This document shows positions 33,793 through 45,117 of a stretch of 64,000 nt of DNA, piece by piece. The translations under genes were made by a program, and so were the position numbers. The stretch spans positions 9,451,575 to 9,515,574 of the forward strand of contig JACDQD010000005.1 of assembly GCA_019843655.1 (NCBI GenBank). Direction: 5' to 3'. This DNA is from Lethocerus indicus (taxonomy: Eukaryota; Arthropoda; Insecta; Hemiptera; Belostomatidae). The notes below the pieces were generated by a model, which saw only the letters and a program-made list of their open reading frames with translations, did not search any database and had not been told where the DNA came from. Position 1 is the stretch's first letter, and each line of letters starts with the position of its first letter.

Positions 33793-36540
33793 GTATGTAC
33801 CTAATTTATTTATTAGGTCTAATTGTTATTTTTATTTTGTTCAGTTTAATGTTAACAACTGGGGATTATTTCTGTTTTCATAAGTTTCTTAATTATATAA
33901 AATATTGTAGATTTCGTGTGTTTCTGTCTCCAGCGAGTATTCCAACCCGTGGCTGACCAAGTATTCTAAACTGGATAAAATATTGTATTGTGTTGGCTAT
34001 TAACCTGTTCCTTAATCATGTTATTGTCCATGTTTTTGTTTTATATATTTGTACATATTTTGATATACTTTTTTATTCTGTTTTCTAGTGTATCCTCCGG
34101 TAGCAGAGATTGTGCTTTTTTGTAGTCCGCAGCTTGTTTTGCTCTTATATATATATAAAACGGATGAAAAACTCGAGAAGAGAATTGTACAGACAATCCA
34201 GATGAGTGAGAATATTTTTTTAAAAAAGATATCCTATTATTTTTGTTTTTTCATTTTTTCTTTTTGCATCAAAGAAAAAAGTGACCGAACGTAGTGACTA
34301 TGATACACGTATATTGTATTGCTCATTTAGCGTGTTTTGTTGCACAGTCGGCAGTATAGGTCTGTTAGTCATTTAACAATGTGACAATTGTTTAAATATA
34401 TGTATATCTCGAAATTGAAGGTTGTGTGCGCTTAATACAAAAACGGGAACTAATTTTTTGGAGGAGACTAGTTTAAGATAGGACATAGTTTCTCGTTGTA
34501 CTGTTCAGGAATGATATTCAGGCACAACAGAGTTTTCAAAGTTAGAGAAGGGAGAAAGTGCCGTTTCTCCCGATGGAAACAAAAAAGTATTTCTAACTTG
34601 AATCTGCCACCTGCTTGAAACCAACATGTCGACATCGTTCCTCCTCAGTCTTTAGCCAAGAATATAATTTTTTCTTTGGAGAAAAAAATTAAATTTTTTG
34701 TTTAAGACTGGAGTGATAAATGTGTACACAATGATGGGACACGCTCGTGCATTGCTATAGCGACTATAGTCGCAGTATAAATTTTTTCAACACGGCACAA
34801 ACGAAGTTTAGATGATTGACAAAAATTCATGAACCTAGAGATGGCACGGTTTGTTTTAAAACTCACTTGTAGGAGGAAAAAAATTGAACTGAAAAAGAAT
34901 TGAATTTGAAAACGGATGAAGTGGAAATGGGCACAAGGGTGAAGGAGCCATAAATCAAAAAATTTTCAGTATTAAAAGGAAAAAATCTGTGCATAGATTT
35001 TGTGCCACATGAGAAACTGTTTTGAACTATACCCAATGTGAACATCCAGCATATTTTACAATAAAAAAAAAAACTTGTGGAGATTGTGGCACTTTCACCA
35101 TTTCTCATTTTCACTCAATGCTCTGTTATTGTGTTAAGTTTTGATACCTATTTTAGTTTGTTTTTTACATGTTTTTAAATTGTAAATATACCATTTATTT
35201 CTCTCGTTACCGGTTTCGTTTTCGAGGTAAATTTGAAACAAAATTCTGTTAATTAAAAAAAATGATGTATACTATAACAACCTGGCTTCATTGTGTATAT
35301 TCATCATGTATTTTATTGTGTCCTTGTTGAACATTTTAAATAGTAAATTTGTACATAAATTTATACAAATTCAAATTCTATTTGTTTTTTTGTTTCTATA
35401 AATATATATGTTACTGTTTTGAAGGCACTGTATAAAATAAATACTACATACTCCTATGTAGTAAAACTACCTTAAGAGCTTACCTTTTTGTAAATATTGA
35501 ATATATATATAAATATTTTTTTTATTTTGCACAGCATTATGTACATTTTCGTAAACTTTCTCTCTTCCTCTGTAACAGCTTTACTTATTGATAGAAAGTT
35601 TATATATATATATATGTATATAAACTTTTTAATTTTTTTTATAGTTCTTAATAACATTTCCAATTATGTACCTATTACTGTTATAAACCGTTAGAAATAC
35701 TTACATAATATATATTTATCTATGGATATATTTGTTTTTAAAAGAAAAAATTGAATTGTAATTGTTAGTTGTTAATTTATGATTTTATTTTTTAACATTA
35801 ATTAAGAGATCTTGTAATAATAATTATTATTGATGTTAAACAAAAAAACTATTTCTTGTTGTTGAGTATATACGATTATAATGTTGTTAACTCGACACTA
35901 CATTCAATTGTTGTCGTGAATTCTGTATGTATGACAAAAAATAATATCCTCCTGACTATTATGTCGTATGTATTGTCAATGTGATACCGCTCATAGAGGC
36001 CAAACACATTGCCTGATGGTCTTTCTTAGATGCAGCGAAGAAATAAATAAGCTATTTAATTAATTATTGGTGTTTTTTAAATTTTTTTTGAATCCCTTTT
36101 ATGTGCTCACAGTTATTATTTTGGTAAATAGACATTTAAGTAAAATTCATTGACTAGGCGCATGATGAGGTATTGCCTCAAGGAAGAAAACAAGTTCAAC
36201 CATTACTGAAAAGGAGCAGTTCATCTTTCTCATTAATTATTTCCTGCCAATCACAATTTAATAGAGCTTAATGTTATGAACACGAATGTTGTAAGAAATA
36301 AATTCATTAGTACAATTTATATCTAATTTAAACCGTGCAAAATAAATGTTGGGCAATAATATGAATTTGTGAACTTAGAAAAAGGTATGTTGAAAAGAAT
36401 CTAAGTCTTCCATAATGTTGTCTTAATTCTATCATCATCATTTCGTTTGTCTTCCGCTTAAAATTGAATTTTTGTATCAGGAGAACATGAGGCCACAGGA
36501 GGTCGACGATTTGCTCCTGATACATCGGCCAATTACTTCA

Positions 36541-36757
36541 GCCCGCGGCCGCTAGATAGCGCCGCAATCGTAGTTTTTATTTTTGTCCGCTAGATGGCGC
36601 TGGCAATTCAAAAACTCTGTTGGAGGTTACGCGTTTCTCCGCTAGATGGCGCTGGCAATTCAAAAACTCTGTTGGAGGTTACGCGTTTCTCCGCTAGATG
36701 GCGCTGGCAATTCAAAAACTCTGTTGGAGGTTACGCGTTTCTCCGCTAGATGGCGCG
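36541..36757 (+). promoter_or_regulatory. Tandem array of CTCF-like motifs, candidate insulator
   Basis: CCGCTAGATGGCGC starts at 36587, 36639, 36691 and 36743, exactly 52 bp apart. The 52-bp unit (ending GAGGTTACGCGTTTCT) is repeated essentially without change. A weaker copy (CCGCTAGATAGCGCC) lies at 36549. TAGATGGCGC matches the insect CTCF core AG(G/A)TGGCGC. The array sits between the 3' ends of the convergent usp and mTERF genes, a typical place for a domain boundary. The insulator role is inferred. Confidence 0.65.
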
Positions 36758-37776
36758 CGCTGTACCACATTTGTCGAATCGGTTAATTCAACAAATTCAA
36801 AGTTTTTTTATAAAAATAACTGCCCTAATCACGATATGTCAGCGCTTCATGATATTCGACATGAATGTTGTCAGAAAAACAAAAATTAATGGAATTATTA
36901 TTAATTTATGAATTGTATTAATTAAAATTAATACATTATAGACTCCTATCAGCTTCTCTGATGCCTCAGAAGTCTCCCCATATCGCATAACTCTTTTTAT
37001 TGTAGCTTGTCTTATTCTTGGGGCTAAGTAATGTGGCTTAAGTCTATGCCCATAGAGAAATGTTTTTAACTTATATACATGTATATATATAATTTTTTTA
37101 TTTGCCCACTACCTTAAATCTCCATTATGGTTTAACATATGAACATAAATACAATAATAACACTTAAATATTTTTTTATTAAATATTACAACAAAATATT
37201 AAATCATCTAATGGTTTCATTTGTCTTACTGACTTCTTTAAAAATATATTAGCATGCATACATTCCTTTTATACCATCAAAAAGTTTATAAAAAGAAATG
37301 TACGTTTCTTCATTTAACCTGCTAAACCTGCACCAATATTTTTCCACTTTCCACAGTGTATTAAAAATAGGAATTGTGCTTATATTTTGAATTTAATAAC
37401 AAAACATTTTTCACTAACCATGAATATGCGTTAAAATTTGACAATAAATATTTTTGACACAGAAAAAATTGACAAAATATAAAATTATCTTATTACAATC
37501 TCAATAATAGCTGACTAATATAGTTAGGAATCACCTCTACACGGATCATATTTACATTTATTATGAGAGACTATATAAAAAAATTGCTAAGCTTTGAACT
37601 TCTTTCTTGAATCTATACACACAGCTCAGTACTTAGTATTTTAAGCTAATGCAGCTAGAAATTATAAACATACCGGCATTTACCAGTAGTTATCTTCCTA
37701 AGTTTTCAGTTAGCAAAAATACTTAATTTGAAAATTTGAAAAAACAAAAAGGGGGAACCGACTAGAGTAAATAATA

Positions 37777-40387
37777 CTAGTCATTGGTGTGCAACGACGA
37801 TGTATCCGCCCAAATTGCTTCTCCGTTGAAGTTGAACTCTTTTTCAATATAGTAGATGGCCAGCTGAAGCTGAAGATCTTGCCTCACGTGCCCTTCCTCC
37901 GTCCTGCAGCAGTCCAGTTCGGTTTCTCCTCTTTCGCGATCGCTTCTAGCTCGCAAATTAATTTTTCCCTGGAACAAATTTTTTCACTAGTTCAGAATAC
38001 CTGTTTTGTGGTCTGTAAGGGGTTGGAATACTGTAGATTTTGTGTGTTTCTGTCTCCTCTCCCTGGTTTAGTCTTTTGCTAGACCAGTTTTGGCTGCTCG
38101 CAATCTTCAGTAGCGGTGTTAGTCACTTTGGACGTTTTTTGGGCATCCTCACTGAACTATCACTGTCACTTGTACTGTGGTAGTTGTCTGTTTGTCGTGT
38201 GTATGTGTCTTGTTATTGGGTTTTTGGGGATGTTGTTTGTCTTCTTTGGGTTGGGAGGGATTTTGTTAGTCTGCTTAAGTCTGTTGGATTATCAGTCAAA
38301 AAGGGTGGGGGGGTGTGAGGTTCTTTAGTAGGATTAGCAGGATGAATATAGAGTTACCTTGGGAATTTATTTTTTGTTTATTATGTTGCTTTGTTTGTTT
38401 TTGAAAATCTCTATATTCTTTATATATCACTACATTGTCTTGAAATAGACAATGGACAGCGAAATAAGATTTAATGCGACAAAGACATCATGGTCTCCTA
38501 CATGATGAGGTATACTCACATCGGGTAGAGGAGGATGTGCAAGTCTTTGAGAATTTGATCATCGGTGAAGCCCAGCTGCCTTAGCGTGGTTAGGTTCCTG
38601 GCGATGAAGACTAGAGGCACGTACGTCCAATACGGGTGACGCCTCAACTTCTTTTGCAGGGCCATCCGCTCCTCGTTGAATTCTTTGGTCAAGAAGTGCA
38701 AGATGTCAGAACCGCTCGGCGGTCTCTCCATTCCGCCGACAACGAGGAACCTGAAAATCTCAGTATTCAGTTTCGCTCCCTTAATCACGGAGAAAAAAAT
38801 AAATAAGTGAGGGAAGAAGAGCCAAAAGGAAGAAGAAAAATAAGAAGAGCCCCCAAATCCAGGCGATATGGGGGGGGGAGCAATTAAATAATAAAAATCT
38901 AACTTTTCGAACAATTTCTGAGGTGACGAGATGGTATTGAGCGTGGTGCACTTGAATTTCTGATCGCTCAAGAGGCCGAGCCTCTTGATGGCCTTCTTCT
39001 GGTACATGATCAACTCAAGTATCCTGGGGTGGGGGAGACACACTGAAAAAAATTCGTTCCTCTTCAGCTCCTCGAGCCTCCCGAGAACAGTGTCGCTGTT
39101 CAGAGTGTAGATCTCGATGCATTTTGTAATGGCCTCATTGGAAATATGGTAATTCTGAAAAAAGTTTTAAAAATATAATTTTTTCTGTAGGTTTCGTGTC
39201 CTTCTGTCGCCTCTTGCCGGTTTGGTCTTTTGCTAGACCAGTTTCGGCTGCTTGCCATCTTCAGTAGCAGTGTCAGTCACTTTGGCACATTGGATGCTTG
39301 CTGGGCATCCTATAAATTAATCAATATTTATTTTTTACTACATGAAATTTTCATTCCATAAAACCCAGACCGTGCACAACCTTCCACCAATAAAATTAAG
39401 GCAGCTGCAATCAAAATGTTATATTACAAATTTTATAACATAGATAAAATACGGTTAGTTTTACATACTTGATACAATAATGAAGTTTCCTTTCATCTTT
39501 CAAGGAAGGAAAAAGGTTATGTGTCTAGGTTAAATAACTGTTTAAACCTAGAAATGATTTCAAATAATTAAATCTATTTTGGAGGCTCTCTTCGTAGGTA
39601 TTGGATTTGCTCAATTATAATTTAACATAAGGTGAATAATTTCTACACTAATAAATTACTTGAATGATCTATACTATCCTTCTGCATGTGCATATATAAA
39701 TACAAAATAACTGTATTCACTATCATTAGCCAAGTGAAAGAATAACAACTGCAATATATAATTGAATTGAGTTCAAGAAAACTTCCACCTGCTAAAGCAG
39801 CCACAATCAAAATGTTATTATAAAGTAGATTTCGTATGTTTCTGTCTCCTCTCGCTGGTTTGGTCTGTTGCTAGACCGGTTTCGGCTGCTCTCCATCTTC
39901 AGTAGCGGTGTCAGTCACTTGACAGTACAAGTGACAGTGACAGTGCAGTGAGTATGCCCAAAAAAGGAAAGGAGACAGAAACACACGAACTCTACAGTAT
40001 TCCAACCGCTCACAGACCACAGAACAGCTATTCTGAACTAGTTATTATAAAGTTTATAGTGTAAATCAATTGTGCTCAAATGTACCTTCAGGTGATTTTT
40101 GATCTTCAGTAGGTTGTCGACAGGGGAAGCGAGAATTTTCGGATGTGTGATAATCGCATGTCTAATGTGAACGCCACCAATATCACCGAGCTTGTCCAAG
40201 ATTTCAAGTGTGTTTTCGGGATTCAATGCAAGCAGAAACGGATTGTTTCTCACCTGTGGATGGTACAAAAACAAAATAATAATATAAATGTTTGTTGCAG
40301 GTGTTTCAGGGTACATTAGGATCCACTAGATTTGAACGCACAACAGATTGAAAAAAACCCCAGTCTAGTGAAAGACCAAACAGGCGA

Positions 40388-40437
<50 letters not shown>

Positions 40438-42234
40438 GAGGAGGCTGAAGATAGGGAATCTGCGGATAAAGTACAGTGTTAATGTTTTGACCTGAGTTAT
40501 TATTTTCCTTTGAAAGTTCATAAGCTCCGGACTGATTTTCATTCAAATTTGGTGCAAATGGTCTCACCCTTGATACCGACATCCCAAGAACATTCTGGGC
40601 CAAATGCACATTCTGCTTTATTGTCCATAAACTTTTGTGTTTCATCCTTTTATTATACCATCTGTTTTTCAGAAATTTTTCATTTGTTAGACTGAGCGTA
40701 TTCTCCAGGTATTTCCGAATTATATCCAACTGTAAAATGCGTGAAATGATTATTATGTGTACATATGTATATGTATATATATATACACACACACACACAC
40801 CCTTCACTACCACATAAAGTTCATAAACTCATATTAATGTATACATTTATACCCACATTAATGTATATCTAAGACTGTGGGGATACTATGAAAGCTTCTA
40901 ATTTGATTGATACCAATCTCAAGCTGAATGTTTCTTTTTCTACATAAAATTTTCATCATAAACATGTCCTTTCAGTTCCTCATATTATTGGTACATATAT
41001 CTCTTATATACAAAAATTTAAATTGCGATTTACCCTCATTTTCATCAAGCTGTTGCTCTCGGAGTAAATTTCAGGATCTAGATCAGTTCGTGGAACGTTC
41101 AAATATGTAGCCATACGGTCGGCTACATCTACATCAACCTCAATGTACTTTCTGCTTTTTAACTCCTCCACTTTTAATTTTGATAAGAATAAATATCTAG
41201 CAGGAATAGAAATAAACAGCTATGACAACATTCAAACAGCGGTGATGTTTTGAAACAAGAAAAAGTAAAAAACTGCAAATAATCACCTCAAGAGGACCGC
41301 TACCGTTATTTTCGATTCGGAGAATCCGGCTTCGCGCAGGACCATAGTGCGGTTCTGCACTGTAACCGGGTGCACATTCAGGAGACGAATAATGTCGGCC
41401 TTGAATTTATGCTTTATGCCCAATTCCTAGATACAGAAATAGGATCAATTTAAAAAAAAAACTAACAGTACCGAAGACAAAGAAATAAATCGAGCTGTGG
41501 TAGCACCTCTGACCTTTAATTTTGTGAGTGCGTGCCTAACATCCGCTTCACTGAGCCCCTGTATCTTGGCAACTTTCATCAATCTGTCCAAAATGTCGCG
41601 TTCTGGGGCACCTGGGATGGTGACAACATTTTTTTTATTAACAACATCGATTACATTCAAATTACAGATAAATGTATATGTGCGGAGGTACATAAAGTTG
41701 AACAACATCATAAAGTAGAAAATGAAAACAACTTAAATAACCTTGAGAGTCATAACCTTCTTAGAAACAAGCCAGGGATATTGGCAAATACTCCTGGATA
41801 TCAGTGCACAAAGTGGTAGCTGAAGCTATCGTTCAACTGAAAATTTTTACTTCTTAAAGTGTAACAAAATTAAGCCAGCCACTATTAAAATGTTATTACA
41901 AAGTTTATAGCATAAATTAAACAGATGAGTGGCACTGTAATTACAGCAACTTTATGGTACAATTAGTTATGTTAAAATAGTCTCCAATGCTATACACACT
42001 AAAACACTTCAAACATCCGCTTATTTTTCTAATTTTTCACGGGATGTCAGATTCGTATTAAATGTGCACCTCTACAGTTGTTTTACCGGTTAATTCTTTG
42101 ATAAGGTCGACGTGTCTGAGTGCAGTCTGCTTGTGGCTCACATCGCAATAAGTGCATCGGCCATTTTCTCGAACATCAAGCGGCAAAAGTCGTAACGTCG
42201 AAAGCGTACGCGCTAATTGCCTTCTTAGCACCAT
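37777..42234 (-). CDS. Mitochondrial transcription termination factor (mTERF family)
   Basis: mTERF proteins are helical-repeat nucleic-acid binders acting on mitochondrial DNA transcription or ribosomes. Nine exons: 42234-42087, 41611-41514, 41426-41287, 41196-41034, 40729-40568, 40253-40086, 39154-38904, 38750-38520, 37968-37777; phases agree through exon eight (about 453 aa). The start MVLRRQLARTLSTLRLLPLD is Arg/Leu-rich and acid-poor, like a mitochondrial presequence. Repeated mTERF-type helices follow, for example FKADIIRLLNVHP, REAGFSESKI, VRNNPFLLALNPEN and HIRHAIITHPKILASP, ending in TLRQLGFTDDQILKDLHILLYP. It resembles insect mTTF/mTERF5 more than mTERF3, by recollection. The last exon is odd: its entry frame stops at 37884, while the family-like C-terminus (QLAIYYIEKEFNFNGEAIW) is in another frame. 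If exon eight is not spliced, the protein ends at TGA 38518-38516. AATAAA at 37562-37557 (minus) could be the poly(A) signal. Confidence 0.85.
37982..38350. repeat. Inverted-repeat family, long left-half copy in the last mTERF intron
   Basis: Extended terminus ACTAGTTCAGAATACCTG, the full left arm, and the unique centre (GTCGTGTGTATGTGTCTTGT; GATTATCAGTCAAAAAGGGT). No right arm. It lies directly upstream of the acceptor of the last mTERF exon on the other strand, so it forms much of that intron's 3' end. Confidence 0.8.
39183..39312. repeat. Inverted-repeat family left arm in an mTERF intron
   Basis: GTAGGTTTCGTGTCCTTCTG, GGTCTTTTGCTAGACCAGTT and TGCCATCTTCAGTAGCAGTG, ending at the GGGCATCCT block. 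It is 29 bp upstream (minus strand) of the acceptor of the exon starting at 39154. Confidence 0.8.
39827..40040. repeat. Inverted-repeat family copy with a 13-bp target-site duplication
   Basis: GTTATTATAAAGT occurs at 39814-39826 and again at 40041-40053, immediately flanking. The left end starts at AGATTTCGTATG (the outer 50 bp of the arm is missing). The right end is complete, closing with TATTCTGAACTA. The centre has ACAAGTGACAGTGACAGTGC. Confidence 0.88.
40335..40431. repeat. Inverted-repeat fragment plus TA microsatellite
   Basis: CCCAGTCTAGTGAAAGACCA and AACAGGCGAGA match a piece of the right arm. Twenty TA units follow at 40392-40431. A further TA/CA tract lies at about 40762-40801. 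Confidence 0.65.
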
Positions 42235-42906
42235 CTCACAAAAGAACCGTGCAATAACCTCAATATGAAAACAACGACTGAAACCTTCCTAGGCGGTGAA
42301 GGCGCTACTGCTAAATACGGGAGGCGCTCCGCTCGGTAGAACTGCAAACCAAAAGGGAAAAACGAGATATATATTTAAATATTTTTTTATTTTATAAAGA
42401 ATTTATAAATTTATACCGTAGATTTCGCGTGTTTCTGTCTCCTCTCGCTGGTTTGGTCTTTTGCTAGACCGGTTTCGGCTGCTCGCCATCTTCAGTGGCG
42501 GTGTTAGTCACTTTTGATGTTTTTTGGGCATCCTCACTGCACTATCGCTTGTACTGTGGTGGTTGTCTGTTTGTCGTGTGTATGCGAGTCTTGTTATTGT
42601 GTTTTTGGGGATTTTGTTAGTCTGCTTAAGTCTTTGTTGGATTATCAGTCGAAAAGGGAGGGTGGGCGGTTGGGATCCTTTAGTAGAATTAGCGGGTCAT
42701 ATATAGCGTCACTGTATGAATTTATCTTTTCCATACCCTCTATTGCATCCATCTCTTTACCTTGCTTGCCTGGTTGTATTAGTTTTAAGGATTTGAAGGC
42801 AAATGCGCAGGTGCACAAATAGCGGATCTAGAAGGCATAATTTGTCGGGAGGTAACCAGCAGGCAGGTTAGAAAGCTGTATCTGGTATAATGCTGGTAGT
42901 TTCGTT
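42235..42906. promoter_or_regulatory. Shared intergenic region of divergent mTERF and UQCC5 genes
   Basis: 672 bp separate the two opposed start codons, so both promoters must lie here unless there are far upstream UTR exons. The mTERF-proximal 100 bp is richer in GC and CpG. About 305 bp of it is a transposable-element insertion. Confidence 0.55.
42416..42720. repeat. Inverted-repeat family copy in the mTERF/UQCC5 divergent promoter
   Basis: Starts ATACCGTAGATTTCGCGTG, then the left arm with CTAGACCGGTTTCGGCTGCT, and the long centre through TTTAGTAGAATTAGCGGGTC. No right arm. It occupies nearly half of the 672 bp between the two start codons. Confidence 0.82.
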
Positions 42907-43161
42907 ATGCGGCAGAGCACACTCTTCAAGCGGTTTATGAACATTTGGCCCGGTGAACGCTATTTCGGGATCTACAGGTTTATGCCCCTGTTCTTCCTGC
43001 TGGGGGCCTCTCTTGAATTTTCCATGATCAATTTGGACGTCGGCGGTAAGGTGAACTTCTACAGGACTTACAAGCGGAGGCAGGTACAGGAATTGGCCGA
43101 TTTGGAATTATACAGAAGGCAGGAGGATGCCCGCCGGCGTGTCTTGGCCCAAGTACCTTAA
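42907..43161 (+). CDS. UQCC5: SMIM4/UQCC5 homologue, complex III assembly factor
   Basis: SMIM4 (UQCC5) is a small inner-membrane mitochondrial protein needed for cytochrome b maturation in complex III assembly. This single-exon frame has 84 codons (human protein 70). The family block is clear: PGERYFGIYRFMPLFFLLGA followed by SLEFSMINLDVGG and FYRTYKRRQ, against PGKQRFGIYRFLPFFFVLGG in human as I recall it. One membrane segment lies at about residues 24-41, then a charged helix rich in Glu and Arg. ATG at 42907 has G at -3. It is divergent to the mTERF gene. The transcript probably runs to an AATAAA at 43881, past a possible further exon at 43749-43827. Identification is strong; the exact C-terminus is less sure. 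Confidence 0.87.
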   Translation: MRQSTLFKRFMNIWPGERYFGIYRFMPLFFLLGASLEFSMINLDVGGKVNFYRTYKRRQVQELADLELYRRQEDARRRVLAQVP

Positions 43162-43748
43162 GGTCTTCAGTGCTGCCCTTCTCTCAATGTTTGCTGGAGC
43201 ACAAGTCACACACTATTTTTACAGGTTGCACAACCTACTTATTTATTTAATAAACCTAGTTTCTCCTTTTTACTATGTGGCCACAATTTTATGGCAGTTT
43301 TAATACAGACTAATACAACTTAATTACATTCCTACAACTCAATTATTAGGCCCAGTTCATTTTCAAAACTGAAAGTTGTTTTATTGATTTGTTTGTAAGT
43401 GACAGTTGTGACCTGCTATTTCATTCCTTTACATTTGTGCCTTGTAAACAGATTACATATGTGTCACCAAGTGTAATCCCAATTACTGCACTAAATTTCA
43501 CTCTAAACTTGAAATAAGGCACTGAAACTGTCCTTAGTTTCAGCCCTCTGTACCAAAAAATTCTGTCTTACTTGAGTCAAAAAATTAAATTTTGGCTCTA
43601 ATATTTTTGAGTGCCTTTCTGTCAATAATACTTGAACCAAGCCAACAATGAAGTAACACATGATCCATTTAGATTTATAATTTAATATCTGTTATTTCAT
43701 TTCAAGAATTTATTAAATTATGAAATTATATTAATATAACTGTTACAG

Positions 43749-43827
43749 GCCTCTCGACGATCTAGAAAGTCTAGTCCAGATGGAAGTTGAACGGAGGATT
43801 GATCAACAGAAAAGGGCAGAAAACTGA
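43749..43827 (+). CDS. Possible alternative 3' exon of UQCC5
   Basis: After acceptor GTTACAG, one frame reads PLDDLESLVQMEVERRIDQQ and a short basic tail, then TGA, with AATAAA 54 bp later. It looks like natural coding helix, but needs a phase 2 donor, and the donor-like sites at the end of the UQCC5 frame (43084, 43141, 43153) are phase 0 and 43139 is phase 1. So this is an untranslated exon, belongs to another transcript, or there is an indel upstream. Confidence 0.3.
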
Positions 43828-43880
43828 ATTGTTTTAGTAGTATACATCAGAGCAGTACTAGATTTGTTAATTTATATGTA

Positions 43881-43886
43881 AATAAA
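43881..43886 (+). terminator. Polyadenylation signal downstream of UQCC5
   Basis: AATAAA followed by AGCTTGAG and a T-rich stretch. It suits the UQCC5 transcript if the 43749 exon is included, or a 720-base 3' UTR. Confidence 0.5.
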
Positions 43887-45117
43887 GCTTGAGTACCTTA
43901 TTTCAGTACCTACTTTTTCTTATTCACCTCAAAGAAATTTTGTTCATATCAGTAGGTAAGAAAAGAGCACTATCATGATACTGAAAGTTTAATGGCATTA
44001 ACAATTTTCCTTAAATACAAAACTGTTCTTCAGGATTTCAGAAAGCAAACTGTATAATTTACAAAAGTTACATTAAAAAAAAATTACTGTTACATTAAAA
44101 AAAATGGTTTAGTTAATTGGATGGAATTTCAGTGGAAAAATAATAAACAATAGTAGGAATAATTTTGATGTGCAATTTTGGCTCTCACAATCAAATAAAA
44201 TTTCATTAGTAATTTTAGTGACTACTTACTTGTGCCGGCTATAGATGCTGCATCTTGTCAACATCAATTTTACACTGTTAGTGAGCAGTGTAACAACGTT
44301 CTACTCATAAGGCAGAAACAGTGATGACATCCCAACCTTCACTGAACCTTCACTTTCCTTAAAATAAAAAATAAATGAATAAAAATAATAATTAAATATT
44401 AGTACAGTAAATATACTCTGTGGAATAACCGAAGAAATGAGTACAAATAAAATACAAAAAGTATACTCAACAATTATTATTAATTTTGGAATACTTTTTT
44501 GTAAGGTCACCAGGCATAAACTTCCAGAACCTTAAAATGAATAACAAGACAACATTTGCGCCCTAACAATCAGTTGTTTAGTAATAATATCAATTAATAC
44601 GTTATAAATAATAAGTTAGGTACATATATCCTTTGTATGTTGATCTGTTAAAAGAAACTGTCATGGTTGACAAGTATAAATTAATATGATGAATAGTGTA
44701 ATAAATTGTAGTTCAATCTCAGTGATAGAAATGAAAATTGGATGGTTTTATGTTGGGTTAATGTCTATTTAATATTACTTGAAATTTTTTTGAAAGTAAG
44801 AGAGTATATGATTACTGTATGGTTAATTAGTTAGATAGGGTATTATATGGTACGTTCTCAGAGTAAACGATATTTTGATTATTCGTGGAGGGAGGGGGAA
44901 TTGTTTGTCAGCAAATCTGCTGCCGGTGCATCCTCCTATTCTGTCCTATCTCTACTTGTTTTGTATACACTACACAGTTACTAAAACTCGCCCGGTGAGT
45001 TGGCATCTCCGCAGTTGGTACATTTGGAATGCGTGCACAGTTTTCGTGCGGGCAGTCGGCCGTCTTGTTTTTCCGTACATTTTACTCATTTGGAATCTTA
45101 CACAGTCTTTGGAAAGC
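43887..45117. other. Intergenic AT-rich DNA
   Basis: I see no gene or clear repeat, apart from an increase in GC at about 44870-45130 around the speculative first exon described next. Confidence 0.4.

Larger units (their letters stand above)
33179..36540 (+). other. usp 3' UTR and downstream AT-rich DNA
   Basis: No gene is visible. Several AATAAA strings (for example near 35435 and 36041) could end usp transcripts of different length. I cannot choose between them. The stretch also holds a shortened inverted-repeat copy (33403-33535), a small piece at about 33905-33960, and a TA microsatellite (33736-33789). Confidence 0.5.

Noticed and set aside
36541..36757. CRISPR array
   Set aside because: The repeats are 52-bp head-to-tail units with no variable spacers, in an insect nuclear genome.
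40306..40813. Minus-strand ORF of 165 codons
   Set aside because: It joins a real mTERF exon to a translated TA microsatellite and intron sequence; the exon boundaries at 40729 and 40568 are clear.
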